Shown: positions 25,344 through 35,570, counted from the first letter of the stretch. The stretch is DNA of 64,000 nt from Arenimonas maotaiensis (GCF_014638745.1 NZ_BMFO01000002.1:610273-674272), one strand, 5' to 3'. The notes: generated by a model from the sequence alone, not told the origin. Translations and numbers: made by a program.

Positions 25344-27542
25344 ATGAGACATCCGCTCGCCGCCGCCATCGCCCTTGTCCTGTGCCAGAGCGCGCAGGCG
25401 CAGACGCCGCCGCGAGAAGCCGACTTGCTGGACTCGGTGGTGGTGGTCGGCCAACGCCGGCCGGAGCCGATCGAACAGGTGGTCGGCGCGGTGTCGCGGC
25501 TCGACCGCGAGCAGTTCCAGCGCCGCGGCGTGCAGGACATCAAGGACATGGTGCGTTACACGCCTAGCGTGGAAGTCACCCAGGACGCCAACCGCTTCGG
25601 CAGCCAAGGCTTCAACATCCGCGGATTGGAAGGCAACCGGGTCAGCATCGAGATCGACGGCGTGCCGTTGCCGGACGCGTTCTCGGTCGGCCAGTTCGCG
25701 TCGGCCGGCCGCGATCTGGTCGAACTCGGCGTGATCGACCGGGTCGAGATCCTGCGCGGTCCGGCTTCCACGCTGTACGGCAGCAAGGCGTTGGCCGGCG
25801 TGGTGGCCTACCACACGCTGGATCCGGCCACTGCCGATTTTTCGGGGCGTGCCTGGCGGGTCGGTGCCTCGCTCGGCACGCAATCACGCGACGACAGCCA
25901 ACGCTGGGCCGCGCAGTGGATGACGCAGGGCGGCGACGGCCGCTTCGATCTGCTGCTTGCGGCCGGCCGCCGCAGCGGCCACGAAACCGCCAACGCCGCC
26001 GAGGTGCCCGGCGATCGGGCCAACCCGGCCGATTACACGCGCGACAGCGCGATGCTGAAAGCCGGCATCGACCTGGCCGAGGCCGGTCGCTGGCAAATCG
26101 CGTTTGATCGCAGCCAAGGCCGGCAGCTGACCGACGTGCAGTCCCTGCTGTTCGGGCCGGGCCGCTTCTCCACCACGTATGCACTCACGGGTGACGACCG
26201 CTATACGCGCGACCGCATCAGCCTGCAGGGTAGCGTGCCCGCCGTCGGTGCGTTCAGCGACGTATCCGTGCTGCTGTACCGGCAGGACAGCCGCACGCGC
26301 CAGGCCAGCGAACAATACCGCCTGGCCGACCGCACCACGCGCTTTCCGTCCCTGCGCGAACGCGATTTCCATCTCGACCAGACCAGCATCGGCCTGGAAC
26401 TCAACGCGCAATGGCGTGGGCACTGGTTGGGTGTCGAGCATTGGCAGATCGTCGGCGTCGATGCCGCGCGCCACGACTACCGCAGCATCCGTTACGGTAC
26501 CGAAGTCAATCTGAATACCGGCGCCGAGAGCCAGGTCATCCTCGGCGAGGTGCTGCCGGTTCGCGATTTCCCCAACAGCCGCGGCGAAGAGTTCGGCCTG
26601 TTCTGGCAGGACGAGATCCGCCTCGCGCCGGCGTGGGCGCTGGTGCCGGGCCTGCGCTGGGAACGGCAACGCACGCGCGGCTATAGCGACGCCGTCTGGG
26701 CGGCCGATAATCCGGGCGCTGCCATCGCCGCCACCGAGTCCGAGGCGTTCACGCCCAAGCTCGGCCTGCGTTGGCAGGGCGGCGATTGGTCGAGCTATCT
26801 GCAATATGTGCGCGGCTTCCGTGCGCCGCCGTTCTCCGACGTCAATATCGGCCTGAACCTGCCGGCCTTCAATTACGTGGCCTTGCCGAATCCGGACCTG
26901 AAGCCGGAACGCAGCCACGGCCTGGAGTGGGGCCTGCGTTACGGCAACGGGCCGCTGCAGGCCAGCGTCGCGCTGTACGACAACCGCTTCCGCGACCTGA
27001 TCGAATCGCGCGCCAACCGCGGCGTCAACGGCGACGGCCAGCTGGTGTTTCAGTCGATCAACCGCGACACGGCGCGCATCGTCGGCGCCGAATTCGATGC
27101 CCGTCTGGGCCTGGATGCGTTCTGGCCGCAGGCCGAGGACTGGCAGTTGTTGGCCTCCGGCAGCTGGTCGCGCGGCGACGACACCGGCCGCGACCTGCCG
27201 CTGAACTCGATCATGCCGGCGCGCGCCAGCCTCGGCCTGGGGTATGCGCCCGGTCATGGCCGTTGGGGTGCGGAACTGCTCGGCACCGGCGTGGCGCGGG
27301 TCTCGCGTGTCGACCGCAGCAGTGCCAATCTGTTCGCGCCGCCGGGTTATGCCGTGCTGGACGCCAATGTCTGGTTGGCGGTCACGCCCGAGCTGCGTCT
27401 GAATCTCAGTTTCGGCAATCTGGCCGACCGCCGCTATTGGCAATGGGCCTCGATGCGCGGCGCCTTGGCCACCGCCACCGACTTGGATTTCTACAGCGCC
27501 AGCGGCCGCAGCTATGCAATCAGCCTGAACGGCGATTGGTGA
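25344..27542 (+). CDS. TonB-dependent heme/hemoglobin-type outer-membrane receptor
   Basis: A 732-residue receptor with a signal peptide (cut after AQA, about residue 20), a plug domain (SVVVVGQRR, then NIRGLEGNRVSIEIDGVPLP and VEILRGPASTLYGSKALAGVV) and a 22-strand barrel. FRAPPFSDVNIGL and NPDLKPERS are typical of the hemoglobin/transferrin/lactoferrin receptor family, and the end LADRRYWQW fits it. It is divergent from nirS and shares the intergenic FNR-like box, so it may supply heme when cytochromes are in demand. No Fur box was seen. The ligand is inferred from family. Confidence 0.88.
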   Translation: MRHPLAAAIALVLCQSAQAQTPPREADLLDSVVVVGQRRPEPIEQVVGAVSRLDREQFQRRGVQDIKDMVRYTPSVEVTQDANRFGSQGFNIRGLEGNRVSIEIDGVPLPDAFSVGQFASAGRDLVELGVIDRVEILRGPASTLYGSKALAGVVAYHTLDPATADFSGRAWRVGASLGTQSRDDSQRWAAQWMTQGGDGRFDLLLAAGRRSGHETANAAEVPGDRANPADYTRDSAMLKAGIDLAEAGRWQIAFDRSQGRQLTDVQSLLFGPGRFSTTYALTGDDRYTRDRISLQGSVPAVGAFSDVSVLLYRQDSRTRQASEQYRLADRTTRFPSLRERDFHLDQTSIGLELNAQWRGHWLGVEHWQIVGVDAARHDYRSIRYGTEVNLNTGAESQVILGEVLPVRDFPNSRGEEFGLFWQDEIRLAPAWALVPGLRWERQRTRGYSDAVWAADNPGAAIAATESEAFTPKLGLRWQGGDWSSYLQYVRGFRAPPFSDVNIGLNLPAFNYVALPNPDLKPERSHGLEWGLRYGNGPLQASVALYDNRFRDLIESRANRGVNGDGQLVFQSINRDTARIVGAEFDARLGLDAFWPQAEDWQLLASGSWSRGDDTGRDLPLNSIMPARASLGLGYAPGHGRWGAELLGTGVARVSRVDRSSANLFAPPGYAVLDANVWLAVTPELRLNLSFGNLADRRYWQWASMRGALATATDLDFYSASGRSYAISLNGDW

Positions 27543-27543
27543 G

Positions 27544-27933
27544 TCAGTAGAACCAACCCAACGGCTGATGCGTGCGCGCCACCGAATACATGAAAGCGTA
27601 CACCGTGATTGCGGCGACGAAGCACACCATGCGCGTGTGCCGGTTGCGGCCGCGTTTGAGCGCGAAGCTGCCGAGCAGCACGTATAGCACCAACAGCATC
27701 AGCTTCACCGCCAGCCAGCCGTTGGCGAATACCGCGCCCGGCAGCATGGTGGCCAGCATCAGCGCCGCGGTCAGCAAGACGGTGTCGATGCTGTAGCTCA
27801 GATAGCGCAGCGGCGCCGACATCGCCCAGGCGCGGCCGCCGAGCACTAACAGGCCGCGCAACGCGAACAGGCCGCCGCTGGCCAACACGGCCGCGACGTG
27901 CACCGATTTGATAGGTACATAAAATTCGATCAT
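27544..27933 (-). CDS. SirB2-family membrane protein
   Basis: A 129-residue protein with four membrane helices and the start MIEFYVPIKSVHVAAVLASGGLF, which fits SirB2, a small family named for Salmonella invasion-gene control but of unknown activity. Conserved His (KSVHVA) in the first helix hints at heme or metal binding. It starts 4 bases after the nnrS stop, so it is the last gene of the nnrS operon. SirB2 genes are often found next to nnrS, supporting a role in NO response. Confidence 0.82.
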   Translation of the reverse strand: MIEFYVPIKSVHVAAVLASGGLFALRGLLVLGGRAWAMSAPLRYLSYSIDTVLLTAALMLATMLPGAVFANGWLAVKLMLLVLYVLLGSFALKRGRNRHTRMVCFVAAITVYAFMYSVARTHQPLGWFY

Positions 27934-27937
27934 GGCG

Positions 27938-29167
27938 TCATCCCGGTTGTCCGTCGGCGCGCGGCGTCAGGTAGATCCACAGCGAGCGCATGCCCCAGGG
28001 CAGGAATGCCAGCAGCCACAGCAGTCCGGCCGCGCCATGCCAGAGCAGGATATCAGACGCCAGCTCGGCGCCGATGCGCGCCACGGCGGCCAGCTGCACC
28101 ACGATGAAGGCGAAAGCCGCCACGCCGCCCAATTGCAGCGGCCGGCCGGAGTGGCCTTGGGTCACGCGCGTCACCATCGCCACCAGCAGGCTGCCGAAGA
28201 AGCCGATGAACAGCGCATGTGCCGGCGCGCGGCCGAGCAGGAATTCACCGGTATTGACCAACCACAGGCTCTGCAGCGCATACAGCAAGGCGGCTGCCGG
28301 CAACCAGGCGAAGCCGAACATCAGCACCGACAGCAGCGCGGGCATGCGCCGGCGCGGCCACCAACGCCATAGCAGCCAGCCCGAGAGCGCCGCCAACGGC
28401 AGGTCGACCAGCCACAGGCCGGCATAGGCATGCGCCAGTTCCAGACCCAGATGCGCCATCGCCAGCAACCAGAACACAGCCAGCGCCGGCATCGGCCGAT
28501 AGGCGCGGTAGCCCGGCAGGGCGGCGCCGGCGAAGAACGGCAGCATCCGGTGGCAGACGGTGAAGTACACCGGCAGCAGCAGGCCGAAGCCGCCGAATTT
28601 GATGGCGGCGAACATCCAGTGCGGGTCGCGGCTGAACAGATAGGCGAACACCAGGCCGATGCCGATCAAGCCCAGCAGCAGCGCCGCGAATGCGCTGATG
28701 GCGTGCCAGGTGGTGTTCGGGTCGCGCCACAGCAATATCGCCAGATACACCACGCCGGTCAGCCAGCCGGCCAGGGTCAGCAGCCAACCCAGGAACAGCA
28801 GGTGCTCGAAACCGAACAACGACACCAGGGTCAGCGCCTGTCCGGCCAACAGGCCGAAGCCGACCGGCACATAATGCCAGCGGCTGAACGCCGACAGGCC
28901 CATCCAGCGCGGGAACACCGTGAGCAGGAATCCGAAGATGAAGGACGGCAACACCTGGTACTGCATGATCAGCGCGTGCATCCAGCCGGCCGGTATCGCC
29001 AGTTGCGGAACATCCAGCAGGGTCCAGCGCGAATTGATCAGCCAAAATGTCCACCAGGCCATGGACAACAGCACATTGCCGGCGCCGACGAAGAACATCA
29101 GCCGATGCGGCGCGGCCGCCAACAGACGCAGGTCGGGCAGGTTCTTGAGTTCGCTTTCGATCGACAT
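27938..29167 (-). CDS. nnrS: NnrS-family heme-copper membrane protein
   Basis: Inner-membrane protein of 409 residues with about twelve helices. It opens with LLAAAPHRLMFFVGAGNVLLSM and has GWMHALIMQYQVLPSFIFGFLLTVFPRW and many intramembrane His, as in NnrS, a heme- and copper-binding protein that protects against NO and its iron complexes. GGAG lies 8 bases before ATG 29167; longer in-frame starts are out of line with the family. It follows the small Cys-tailed gene by 22 bases and precedes sirB2 by 4 bases. The FNR-like box upstream of the operon explains anaerobic expression. Confidence 0.93.
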   Translation of the reverse strand: MSIESELKNLPDLRLLAAAPHRLMFFVGAGNVLLSMAWWTFWLINSRWTLLDVPQLAIPAGWMHALIMQYQVLPSFIFGFLLTVFPRWMGLSAFSRWHYVPVGFGLLAGQALTLVSLFGFEHLLFLGWLLTLAGWLTGVVYLAILLWRDPNTTWHAISAFAALLLGLIGIGLVFAYLFSRDPHWMFAAIKFGGFGLLLPVYFTVCHRMLPFFAGAALPGYRAYRPMPALAVFWLLAMAHLGLELAHAYAGLWLVDLPLAALSGWLLWRWWPRRRMPALLSVLMFGFAWLPAAALLYALQSLWLVNTGEFLLGRAPAHALFIGFFGSLLVAMVTRVTQGHSGRPLQLGGVAAFAFIVVQLAAVARIGAELASDILLWHGAAGLLWLLAFLPWGMRSLWIYLTPRADGQPG

Positions 29168-29189
29168 GACGCGCTCCTGACCGTGCGGC

Positions 29190-29432
29190 TCAGCCGCCGC
29201 AACCGCCGCAGCATTCCGACGGCAAGCCTTCCAGCGCCGAGGCCTCGATCGGGAAACCGGCATCGGCCATCAACGCCAAGACCTCACCGCCACCGAGGCA
29301 GGTGGCGAAGCGCAGCAGAGCGCGGCTCGGATCGCGGTCGACCACGCCGGCCGGATCGCGTTCGCCCAGCGCGGTTTCGATGGCGGCCAAGTCGAGCTCG
29401 GGCAGTCGTTCGGTGCGGATCTGGTATTTCAT
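29190..29432 (-). CDS. 80-residue protein with HMA-like core and CCxxC tail
   Basis: I do not recognise a named family. The 80 residues read as a beta-alpha-beta-beta-alpha-beta order ([22 protein letters not shown] and ALLRFAT; GGEVLALMADAGF), similar to heavy-metal-associated (HMA) domains, but without the usual CxxC at the first loop. Instead the C-terminus ends ECCGGCGG (Cys74, Cys75, Cys78), with one more Cys at 45. This could bind a metal or heme, or bear a nitrosylated thiol. It is the first gene of the nnrS-sirB2 operon and follows an FNR-like box by 72 bases. Function unknown. Confidence 0.72.
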   Translation of the reverse strand: MKYQIRTERLPELDLAAIETALGERDPAGVVDRDPSRALLRFATCLGGGEVLALMADAGFPIEASALEGLPSECCGGCGG

Positions 29433-29503
29433 GGCATGCGTCCTTGTCGCCGCGGCGCGGCTGCGTTCAGGCCATAGCATGCGCCCGTGTCGGCCTGCGC
29501 GCG

Positions 29504-29517
29504 CTGACGCAGGTCAA
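29504..29517. promoter_or_regulatory. FNR/DNR-like box before the nnrS operon
   Basis: CTGAC-GCAG-GTCAA, centred about 79 bases upstream of the ATG of the small Cys-tailed gene. It shares 13 of 14 bases with the box before norB. The position fits control of the 29.4 to 27.5 kb operon. Confidence 0.75.
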
Positions 29518-29534
29518 GCGCAGCTGCCGCGCGC

Positions 29535-30246
<712 letters not shown>

Positions 30247-30254
<8 letters not shown>

Positions 30255-31461
30255 CGATCGCCTCCGCCGGGTCGATTTTCAGCGCGGCACGAATCGCCAG
30301 CAGGCTGGCCAGCGCGCAGATGCCGAGCACCGCCGCCAGGCCGCGCAGGGCGTCGCCGGGTTCGAGCAACACATATTTCGGGAAGTAGGGCGCCCACAGC
30401 GTGGCGACGATCTTGCCGATCACGAAGCCGATTGCCCCCAGCGCCAGCGCCTGTTGCAGGATCATCGAGGCGATCGTCGCGTTGCGGGTGCCGATCAGCT
30501 TCAGGACCGCGATTTCGCGGATCTTGCCCATGGTCAGGGTGTAGATGATGAATGCCACGATGGCGGCGCTGACCACGGCCAGGATCACCAGGAACATGCC
30601 GATCTGCCTGGCCGAGGTGGCGATCAGTTTGGCGACCAGGATTTCCCGCATCTGGCCGCGGGTGTATACGGTCAGCCGGGTCGCGTCTGCGATGGCGCGC
30701 GCCGTGGCCTGTTCGGCCGCGCCGGGCGCCAGCTGGACCAGCACCGCGTTGACATAGCCGTTTCCGTTCTGAGCGGCCAGCACCGCTTCTAGCAGGTCGG
30801 GGTTGCCGGGCCGGTTGAAGGCCTCGACCTGCGCGGTCCGCGTCCGCTGCCGAACGATGGCGTCGTTGTCCTTGAGGAACTGTTCCTGTTGCGCGTCCTT
30901 CAGGGCGATGAACAGCATCGGATCGCCGCCGGAGGATACCATGCGCCGGGTCAGGCCGACCACGGTGTAGTCGTTGCGCCGCACGCGCACGCGGTCGTCC
31001 AGCGCGAAACCGGTCGAAACATCGGCGACGGCCTCGTAATGGCTGCGCGCCAGATGGCGTCCGGCCACCAGATGCTCCGGTTGCCCCGGCTGGCCGGCGG
31101 CGCCCGGTTCAATGCCGACCACCATGGCGCGCACGTCGTGGGTGCCGCCGCGCGTCTGCTGCCGGACCTGCATGGTATGGTAGGTGACGTTGGCGGCGCG
31201 GGCGACGCCGTCGATGCCGAGTACGCTGCGGTAGACGTCGTCGTAGATGCCGGACGGCTCGGCGTAAGGCCCCAGCGTGTCCTGCTGCACCACCCACAGG
31301 TCGGCGCCGCTGTTGTCGAGCACGGCATTGGCGTCGTCAATCATGCCGCGGTACACGCCGGCCATGGTCAGGGTCACGCCGATCAGCAGGCCCAGTCCGA
31401 CGCCGGTGAACACGAATTTTCCCCAAGCATGCAGGATGTCGCGGCCGGCCAGGCTGATCAC
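30247..31461 (-). CDS. ABC transporter permease, DevC/FtsX-like
   Basis: A 404-residue inner-membrane permease: one N-terminal helix (GKFVFTGVGLGLLIGVTLTM), a large periplasmic domain of about 220 residues, then three helices at the C-terminus (MFLVILAVVSAAIVAFIIYT onward). This four-helix layout with a big periplasmic loop is the MacB/DevC type. It overlaps the adaptor gene by 4 bases and the ATPase gene by 8, so the genes are translationally coupled. Confidence 0.9.
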
Positions 31462-32603
31462 GGCTCCTCCTTCGCGCTGACTTTCACCCGGCTGGCGGCG
31501 GTCAGCGGATGTTCGCTGTACAGCACGACGGTTTCCCCGCCGCGCAGTCCGCGGGTCACTTGCAGCTGGCCGTCCAGATCGGATGCGCCGGTTTCGATCG
31601 GCATGAAACGCAGGTCGCCGTGTTCCAGCAGCCAGACGCCGAGCACGCCGTCGACGCGGTGGATGGCCGCATTCGGCAGTACCGGCGCTACCGGTAAGGA
31701 CGGCAGGACCACGGCGGTTTCGGCGACTTCACCGATGGCTGGCCAGCGGGCCGGCGGCGGCGCGAACGCGACTTTCACCAGCAGCTCCTCGGTCACGGCG
31801 TCCGCGTACGGCTCGATCCGCGCCACCGTGCCGGAAAGCGCTGAACCGGCGCGCGAACGCAGGGAGATGCGCGCCGGCAGGCCGGTGCGCAGACCGTGTC
31901 CGTTTTTCTGGTCGATCCGGGCGTTTATCCAGATTTCGGCCGGATCGACCACTTCCAGAACCGTCTGGCCGGCCACTACCGTGGTGCCGGGATCGGCGTC
32001 GCGGCGGACCACGATGCCATCGATCGGGGAGATCAGGCGCAGGCTGTCGAGTTGGCGCTGCTGCCCGCCGCGTTCGGCCTGCAGGCGCGCGAGTTCCTGC
32101 CGGGCGGCATCGCGGCCGGCGTCGGCGGCGCGCTGTTCCTGCCGTTTGGCTTCCGCCGACTCGGCGCTGACCAGGCGCGACCGGCCGAGTTCGCCGTAGC
32201 GCGCGGCCTGCGCGCCGGCGAATGCGGCCCGCGCCTCGGCTTCGCGCAGCTGCGCCTGCGCGCGCGCGATGGCGGCGGTCTGCGCCGACAGCCGGTCCTG
32301 CAGGTCGACCGCGTCCAGTTCGCCGAGTATCTGGCCGGCGCCGACCGCGTCGCCGGGCTGGACCGCCACCGTCTTCAGCCGCCCGGGGTAGATGGCGCCG
32401 ATCTTGTGGCTTCGGCGGGCCTCGACCAGGCCGATGCCGCTGACCGCCGGCGACAGCGCCAGGCGCTGCACGGTCGTCGTGGTCACCGGAACCGGTGCCA
32501 ACGGGCCGGTGCGCACGGCGACGTACACGAACACCGCGCCGATGGCCGCCAGGAAGATGGTGAGCCAGAATTTCTTGCCGGTGTTCGAAAGCAGGGTTTT
32601 CAT
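31458..32603 (-). CDS. HlyD-type periplasmic adaptor (membrane-fusion protein), DevB-like
   Basis: A 381-residue protein with an N-terminal membrane anchor (WLTIFLAAIGAVFVYVAV), a lipoyl-like half (IGAIYPGRLKTVAVQPGDAVGAGQIL), a predicted coiled-coil hairpin of Ala/Arg/Gln/Glu-rich helices (about 95-185) and the second lipoyl half (LISPIDGIVVRRDADPGTTVVAG). It links the inner-membrane ABC exporter to an outer-membrane channel that is not encoded here. The ATG at 32603 lies one base after the regulator's stop codon, placing it in the TetR-controlled operon. Confidence 0.9.
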   Translation of the reverse strand: MKTLLSNTGKKFWLTIFLAAIGAVFVYVAVRTGPLAPVPVTTTTVQRLALSPAVSGIGLVEARRSHKIGAIYPGRLKTVAVQPGDAVGAGQILGELDAVDLQDRLSAQTAAIARAQAQLREAEARAAFAGAQAARYGELGRSRLVSAESAEAKRQEQRAADAGRDAARQELARLQAERGGQQRQLDSLRLISPIDGIVVRRDADPGTTVVAGQTVLEVVDPAEIWINARIDQKNGHGLRTGLPARISLRSRAGSALSGTVARIEPYADAVTEELLVKVAFAPPPARWPAIGEVAETAVVLPSLPVAPVLPNAAIHRVDGVLGVWLLEHGDLRFMPIETGASDLDGQLQVTRGLRGGETVVLYSEHPLTAASRVKVSAKEEP

Positions 32604-32604
32604 C

Positions 32605-33207
32605 TCAGGTGCGCACTCCGCGTAGGTACAGTTCAAAGACTTCATCCGCGCTACGGCGGATGTGCCGGTGGTCGCCGAGCATCATCGATTGCATCACCAG
32701 GCCCTGGATGCTGCCGATGAACATCAGCGCCGCGATGCGCGCGTCCAGATCCGGCGACGCCTCGCCGCAGGCTTTCGCGCGTTCAAACAGGACGCACAGC
32801 CGTTCGGTGTACTTCTCCAGCAGGCGTTGCGCCATCTGCCGCGCGGGGCTGGCGGCTGGCTTCTGCAATACGCCGAACAGCATGCGCGGAACGCCGGGAT
32901 GCTCGGACACGAACTCGATGTGTGCCATGAATATCGCGCGCACGCCGGCCAGCGGCGATTCCAGCCCGGCACCGGCGCGCTCCGTGCGCGCCAACAGCTG
33001 CCCTGCGACCCAGTCCATGACCGAGCCCCACAGGGCGTCCTTGCTCGGGAAGTGCCGGAACAGCGCGCCCTGGGTGACCTGCATGCGTTCGGCGATGGCG
33101 GCGGTGGTGATGTCGCCAGGATCCTGTCCGGCCGCGATGTCCAGAACCGCCTGCACGGTGACTTGGCGGCGTTGGTCGGCGCTCAGGTTTTTGCTACGTT
33201 CTTTCAC
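32605..33207 (-). CDS. TetR/AcrR-family repressor of the DevBCA-like exporter
   Basis: A 200-residue regulator whose N-terminal HTH reads ITTAAIAERMQVTQGALFRHFPSKDALW, typical of TetR/AcrR. The C-terminal ligand domain is mostly helical (SPARQMAQRLLEKYTERL). No ATG suits the start: the likely start is GTG at 33207, 11 bases before a 26-base palindrome that can be its operator (33219-33244). The gene heads the exporter operon, with the adaptor ATG one base after its stop. The inducer may be the exported compound; it is unknown. Confidence 0.85.
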   Translation of the reverse strand: MKERSKNLSADQRRQVTVQAVLDIAAGQDPGDITTAAIAERMQVTQGALFRHFPSKDALWGSVMDWVAGQLLARTERAGAGLESPLAGVRAIFMAHIEFVSEHPGVPRMLFGVLQKPAASPARQMAQRLLEKYTERLCVLFERAKACGEASPDLDARIAALMFIGSIQGLVMQSMMLGDHRHIRRSADEVFELYLRGVRT

Positions 33208-33218
33208 GGCAAATTCCG

Positions 33219-33244
33219 TAAGATAGTAATCAGTTACTATCTTA
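33219..33244. promoter_or_regulatory. TetR operator palindrome
   Basis: Perfect 11-base arms TAAGATAGTAA and its complement around a TCAG centre, 12 bases upstream of the tetR GTG. An AT-rich dyad in a GC-rich region at this position is the expected self-repression site for the operon. Confidence 0.82.
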
Positions 33245-33282
33245 TCGGAATTAATCCAAAAGGCAAGTCCTACCTGCAGGGC

Positions 33283-33307
33283 AAAAAAAGGGCCGCTTGC
33301 GCGGCCC
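33283..33307 (-). terminator. rho-independent terminator of norB
   Basis: Stem GGGCCGC / GCGGCCC, loop TTGC, with a seven-base T-run on the minus strand. It lies 26 bases past the norB stop and separates norB from the tetR promoter. Confidence 0.9.
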
Positions 33308-33332
33308 TGGAGGAGGCAATCGGATGGCTGTG

Positions 33333-35570
33333 TTATTTGCGCGGCGCGACCCACAGCCGCAGCACGAACCAAGCCAGCAGCAGGGCGCCGATCGAGAAGA
33401 GGGTGTCGCCCGGCACCCGCATCCAGACCAGCAGGTCGATGATCGGACGGCCCATGAACTCGGCCGAGCGCGCGAACCAGTAGCCGTGTTCGAGCGCGGC
33501 GTCCAGCTGCAGCAGGCCCATCGGCAGCAGGGTCAGCAGCGCCATCAGGCTCAGACCGATGTTCAGCGCCCAGAAGCTGCCGCGCAGCCATTTCTCGTTC
33601 CAGACCACGTCCGGCTTCAGGCCGCGCAGGCAGAACAGCAGCAGGCCGATGCCGAGCATGCCGTACACGCCGAACAGGGCGGTGTGGCCGTGCAGCGGGG
33701 TCAGGTTCAGGCCCTGCATGTAGTACAGCGCCAGCGGGGTGTTGATCAGGAAGCCGAACAGACCGGCGCCGACCAGGTTCCAGAACGAGACCGCGATGAA
33801 GAACAGGATCGGCCACTTGTAACGCGCCATCCACGGCGTGGCTTTGCTGTGCGACCAGCTCTCGTAGGCCTCGAAGCCGATCAGCGCCAGCGGCACCACT
33901 TCCAGCGCCGAGAACGAGGCGCCGAGCGCGACCACCGCAGTGGTGGTGCCGGTGAAGTACAGGTGGTGGAAGGTGCCGAGGATGCCGCCGGCCATGAACA
34001 CGATGGTGGCGAACAGCACGTTGACGGTGGCGGTCTTGCCGCGCACCAGGCCGAGCTTGACGAACAGGAAGCTCATCACCGCCACGGCGAACACCTCGAA
34101 GAAGCCTTCGACCCACAGATGCACCACCCACCAGCGCCAGTATTCCACCATGGAGAGATGCGTGTGCTCGCCCCACATCAGGCCGGCGGCGTAGAACATG
34201 CCGATGGCCACGGTGGACAGGAACAGCAGGCCGACGATCGAGCTCATCTCGTCCTTGCGGCGCAGCGCCGGCCACAGGGCGCGGCCCATCAGCACCAGCC
34301 ACAGCATCAGGCCGACGAACAGGAAAGCCTGCCAGAAGCGGCCGAGGTCGACGTATTCCCAGCCTTGGTGGCCGAACCAGAAGTTGTCGGCCAGCCCCAG
34401 TTTCTGCATCACCGCGAACCACTGTCCGGCGAAGCCGCCGACCACGATGATCAGCAGGCAGACGAACAGGAAGTTGACGCCGGCGCGCTGGAATTTCGGC
34501 TCATGGCCGGAGATCGCCGGCGCGATGTACAGACCGGTGCCGAGCCATGCGGTGGCGATCCACAGCACCGCCAGCTGGGTGTGCCAGGTACGGGTCAGCG
34601 CGTACGGCAACACCTCGGCCAGGTTGATGCCGTAGAAGTTCTGGCCTTCCACCTGGAAGTGCGCGGTGGTGGCGCCGAGCAGGATCTGCACCAGGAACAA
34701 CGCCAGCACCACCCAGAAATACTTGGCGGTGGCCTTCATCGACGGCGTCAGCGCCAGGCCCTTGAGCGGGTCGTTGGCCGGCGGCGTCGGCGCGCCTTCG
34801 CGGCCGTGGTACACGGCGTAATGCCAGCCGAGCAGGGCGATGCCGGCGATCATGAACAGCACGCTGAACACCGTCCACAGGAAGGTGCTGGAGGTCGGTT
34901 TGTTGCCCACCGCCGGATCGTACGGCCAGTTGTTGGTGTAGCTCATGGCCTGTCCCGGGCGCTCGGTGACCGCGGCCCAGGAGGTCCAGAAGAAGAATGC
35001 GCTCATCTGCCGGCGGTGCTCGGCGGTATCCACCGTGCCGTTCTTCATGGCGTAGGTCTCGCGCAGGTCGGCGCCGGCCGGGTCGTCGCTGAACACCGTC
35101 TCGTAGTGCGACGCCACCGCGGCGATGGCCTCGGCGCGCTGGTCGGGAACGGTCAGCGTGGCGGTGGCCGGGTCATAGCGGTTGGCGCGGATGTCCGGCT
35201 GCAGTTCGGCCTGCAGTTTGGCCTGCTCGCCCTTGCCCAGTTCCGCATACGGCTTGCCGAAGCCGGCCTTGGCGCGCAGGTCGAGCCAGGCTTGTGATTC
35301 GCGGTGCAGCCAGTCCGCGCTCCAGTCCGGCGCCACCAAGGCACCATGGCCCCAGATCGAGCCCAACTGTTGGCCGCCGATGCTCTGCCAGACCTGACGG
35401 CCGGTTTCGATGTCGGCGCGGGTGAACACGGTCCGCCCGCTTTCGGTCACCACCTGTTGTGGTATCGGCGGTTGTTGACGGTGGATTTCCCCGCCCATCC
35501 AGAGCAGGACCCCGAAGCCGATGGTCAGCAGCGTCAGCAGCCCCACCCACAGTTTTCTTGTCGTATCCAT
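33333..35570 (-). CDS. norB: quinol-dependent nitric oxide reductase (qNor)
   Basis: Inner-membrane enzyme of 745 residues that reduces NO to N2O with quinol. The N-terminal extension (about 200 residues) contains no CXXCH, which marks the single-subunit qNor and not cNorB. Heme-copper oxidase helices follow, with ligand regions such as HTQLAVLWIATAWLG, HHLYFTGTT and VHLWVEGFFEVF (the Glu typical of NORs), in the usual order. It starts at ATG 35570 with GAGG 8 bases away; a GTG directly before it is less likely. The FNR-like box is 56-69 bases upstream. It is the only NO reductase seen here. Confidence 0.96.
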   Translation of the reverse strand: MDTTRKLWVGLLTLLTIGFGVLLWMGGEIHRQQPPIPQQVVTESGRTVFTRADIETGRQVWQSIGGQQLGSIWGHGALVAPDWSADWLHRESQAWLDLRAKAGFGKPYAELGKGEQAKLQAELQPDIRANRYDPATATLTVPDQRAEAIAAVASHYETVFSDDPAGADLRETYAMKNGTVDTAEHRRQMSAFFFWTSWAAVTERPGQAMSYTNNWPYDPAVGNKPTSSTFLWTVFSVLFMIAGIALLGWHYAVYHGREGAPTPPANDPLKGLALTPSMKATAKYFWVVLALFLVQILLGATTAHFQVEGQNFYGINLAEVLPYALTRTWHTQLAVLWIATAWLGTGLYIAPAISGHEPKFQRAGVNFLFVCLLIIVVGGFAGQWFAVMQKLGLADNFWFGHQGWEYVDLGRFWQAFLFVGLMLWLVLMGRALWPALRRKDEMSSIVGLLFLSTVAIGMFYAAGLMWGEHTHLSMVEYWRWWVVHLWVEGFFEVFAVAVMSFLFVKLGLVRGKTATVNVLFATIVFMAGGILGTFHHLYFTGTTTAVVALGASFSALEVVPLALIGFEAYESWSHSKATPWMARYKWPILFFIAVSFWNLVGAGLFGFLINTPLALYYMQGLNLTPLHGHTALFGVYGMLGIGLLLFCLRGLKPDVVWNEKWLRGSFWALNIGLSLMALLTLLPMGLLQLDAALEHGYWFARSAEFMGRPIIDLLVWMRVPGDTLFSIGALLLAWFVLRLWVAPRK

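Noticed and set aside
32605..34422. Extended 605-codon reading of the TetR gene reaching into norB
   Set aside because: Only the last 200 codons look like TetR; the rest is an out-of-frame reading of norB, and a terminator and operator separate the two.
33297..35297. Plus-strand open frame of 666 codons opposite norB
   Set aside because: Antisense to an unmistakable NO reductase; His/Gln/Glu-rich composition is that of a shadow frame.
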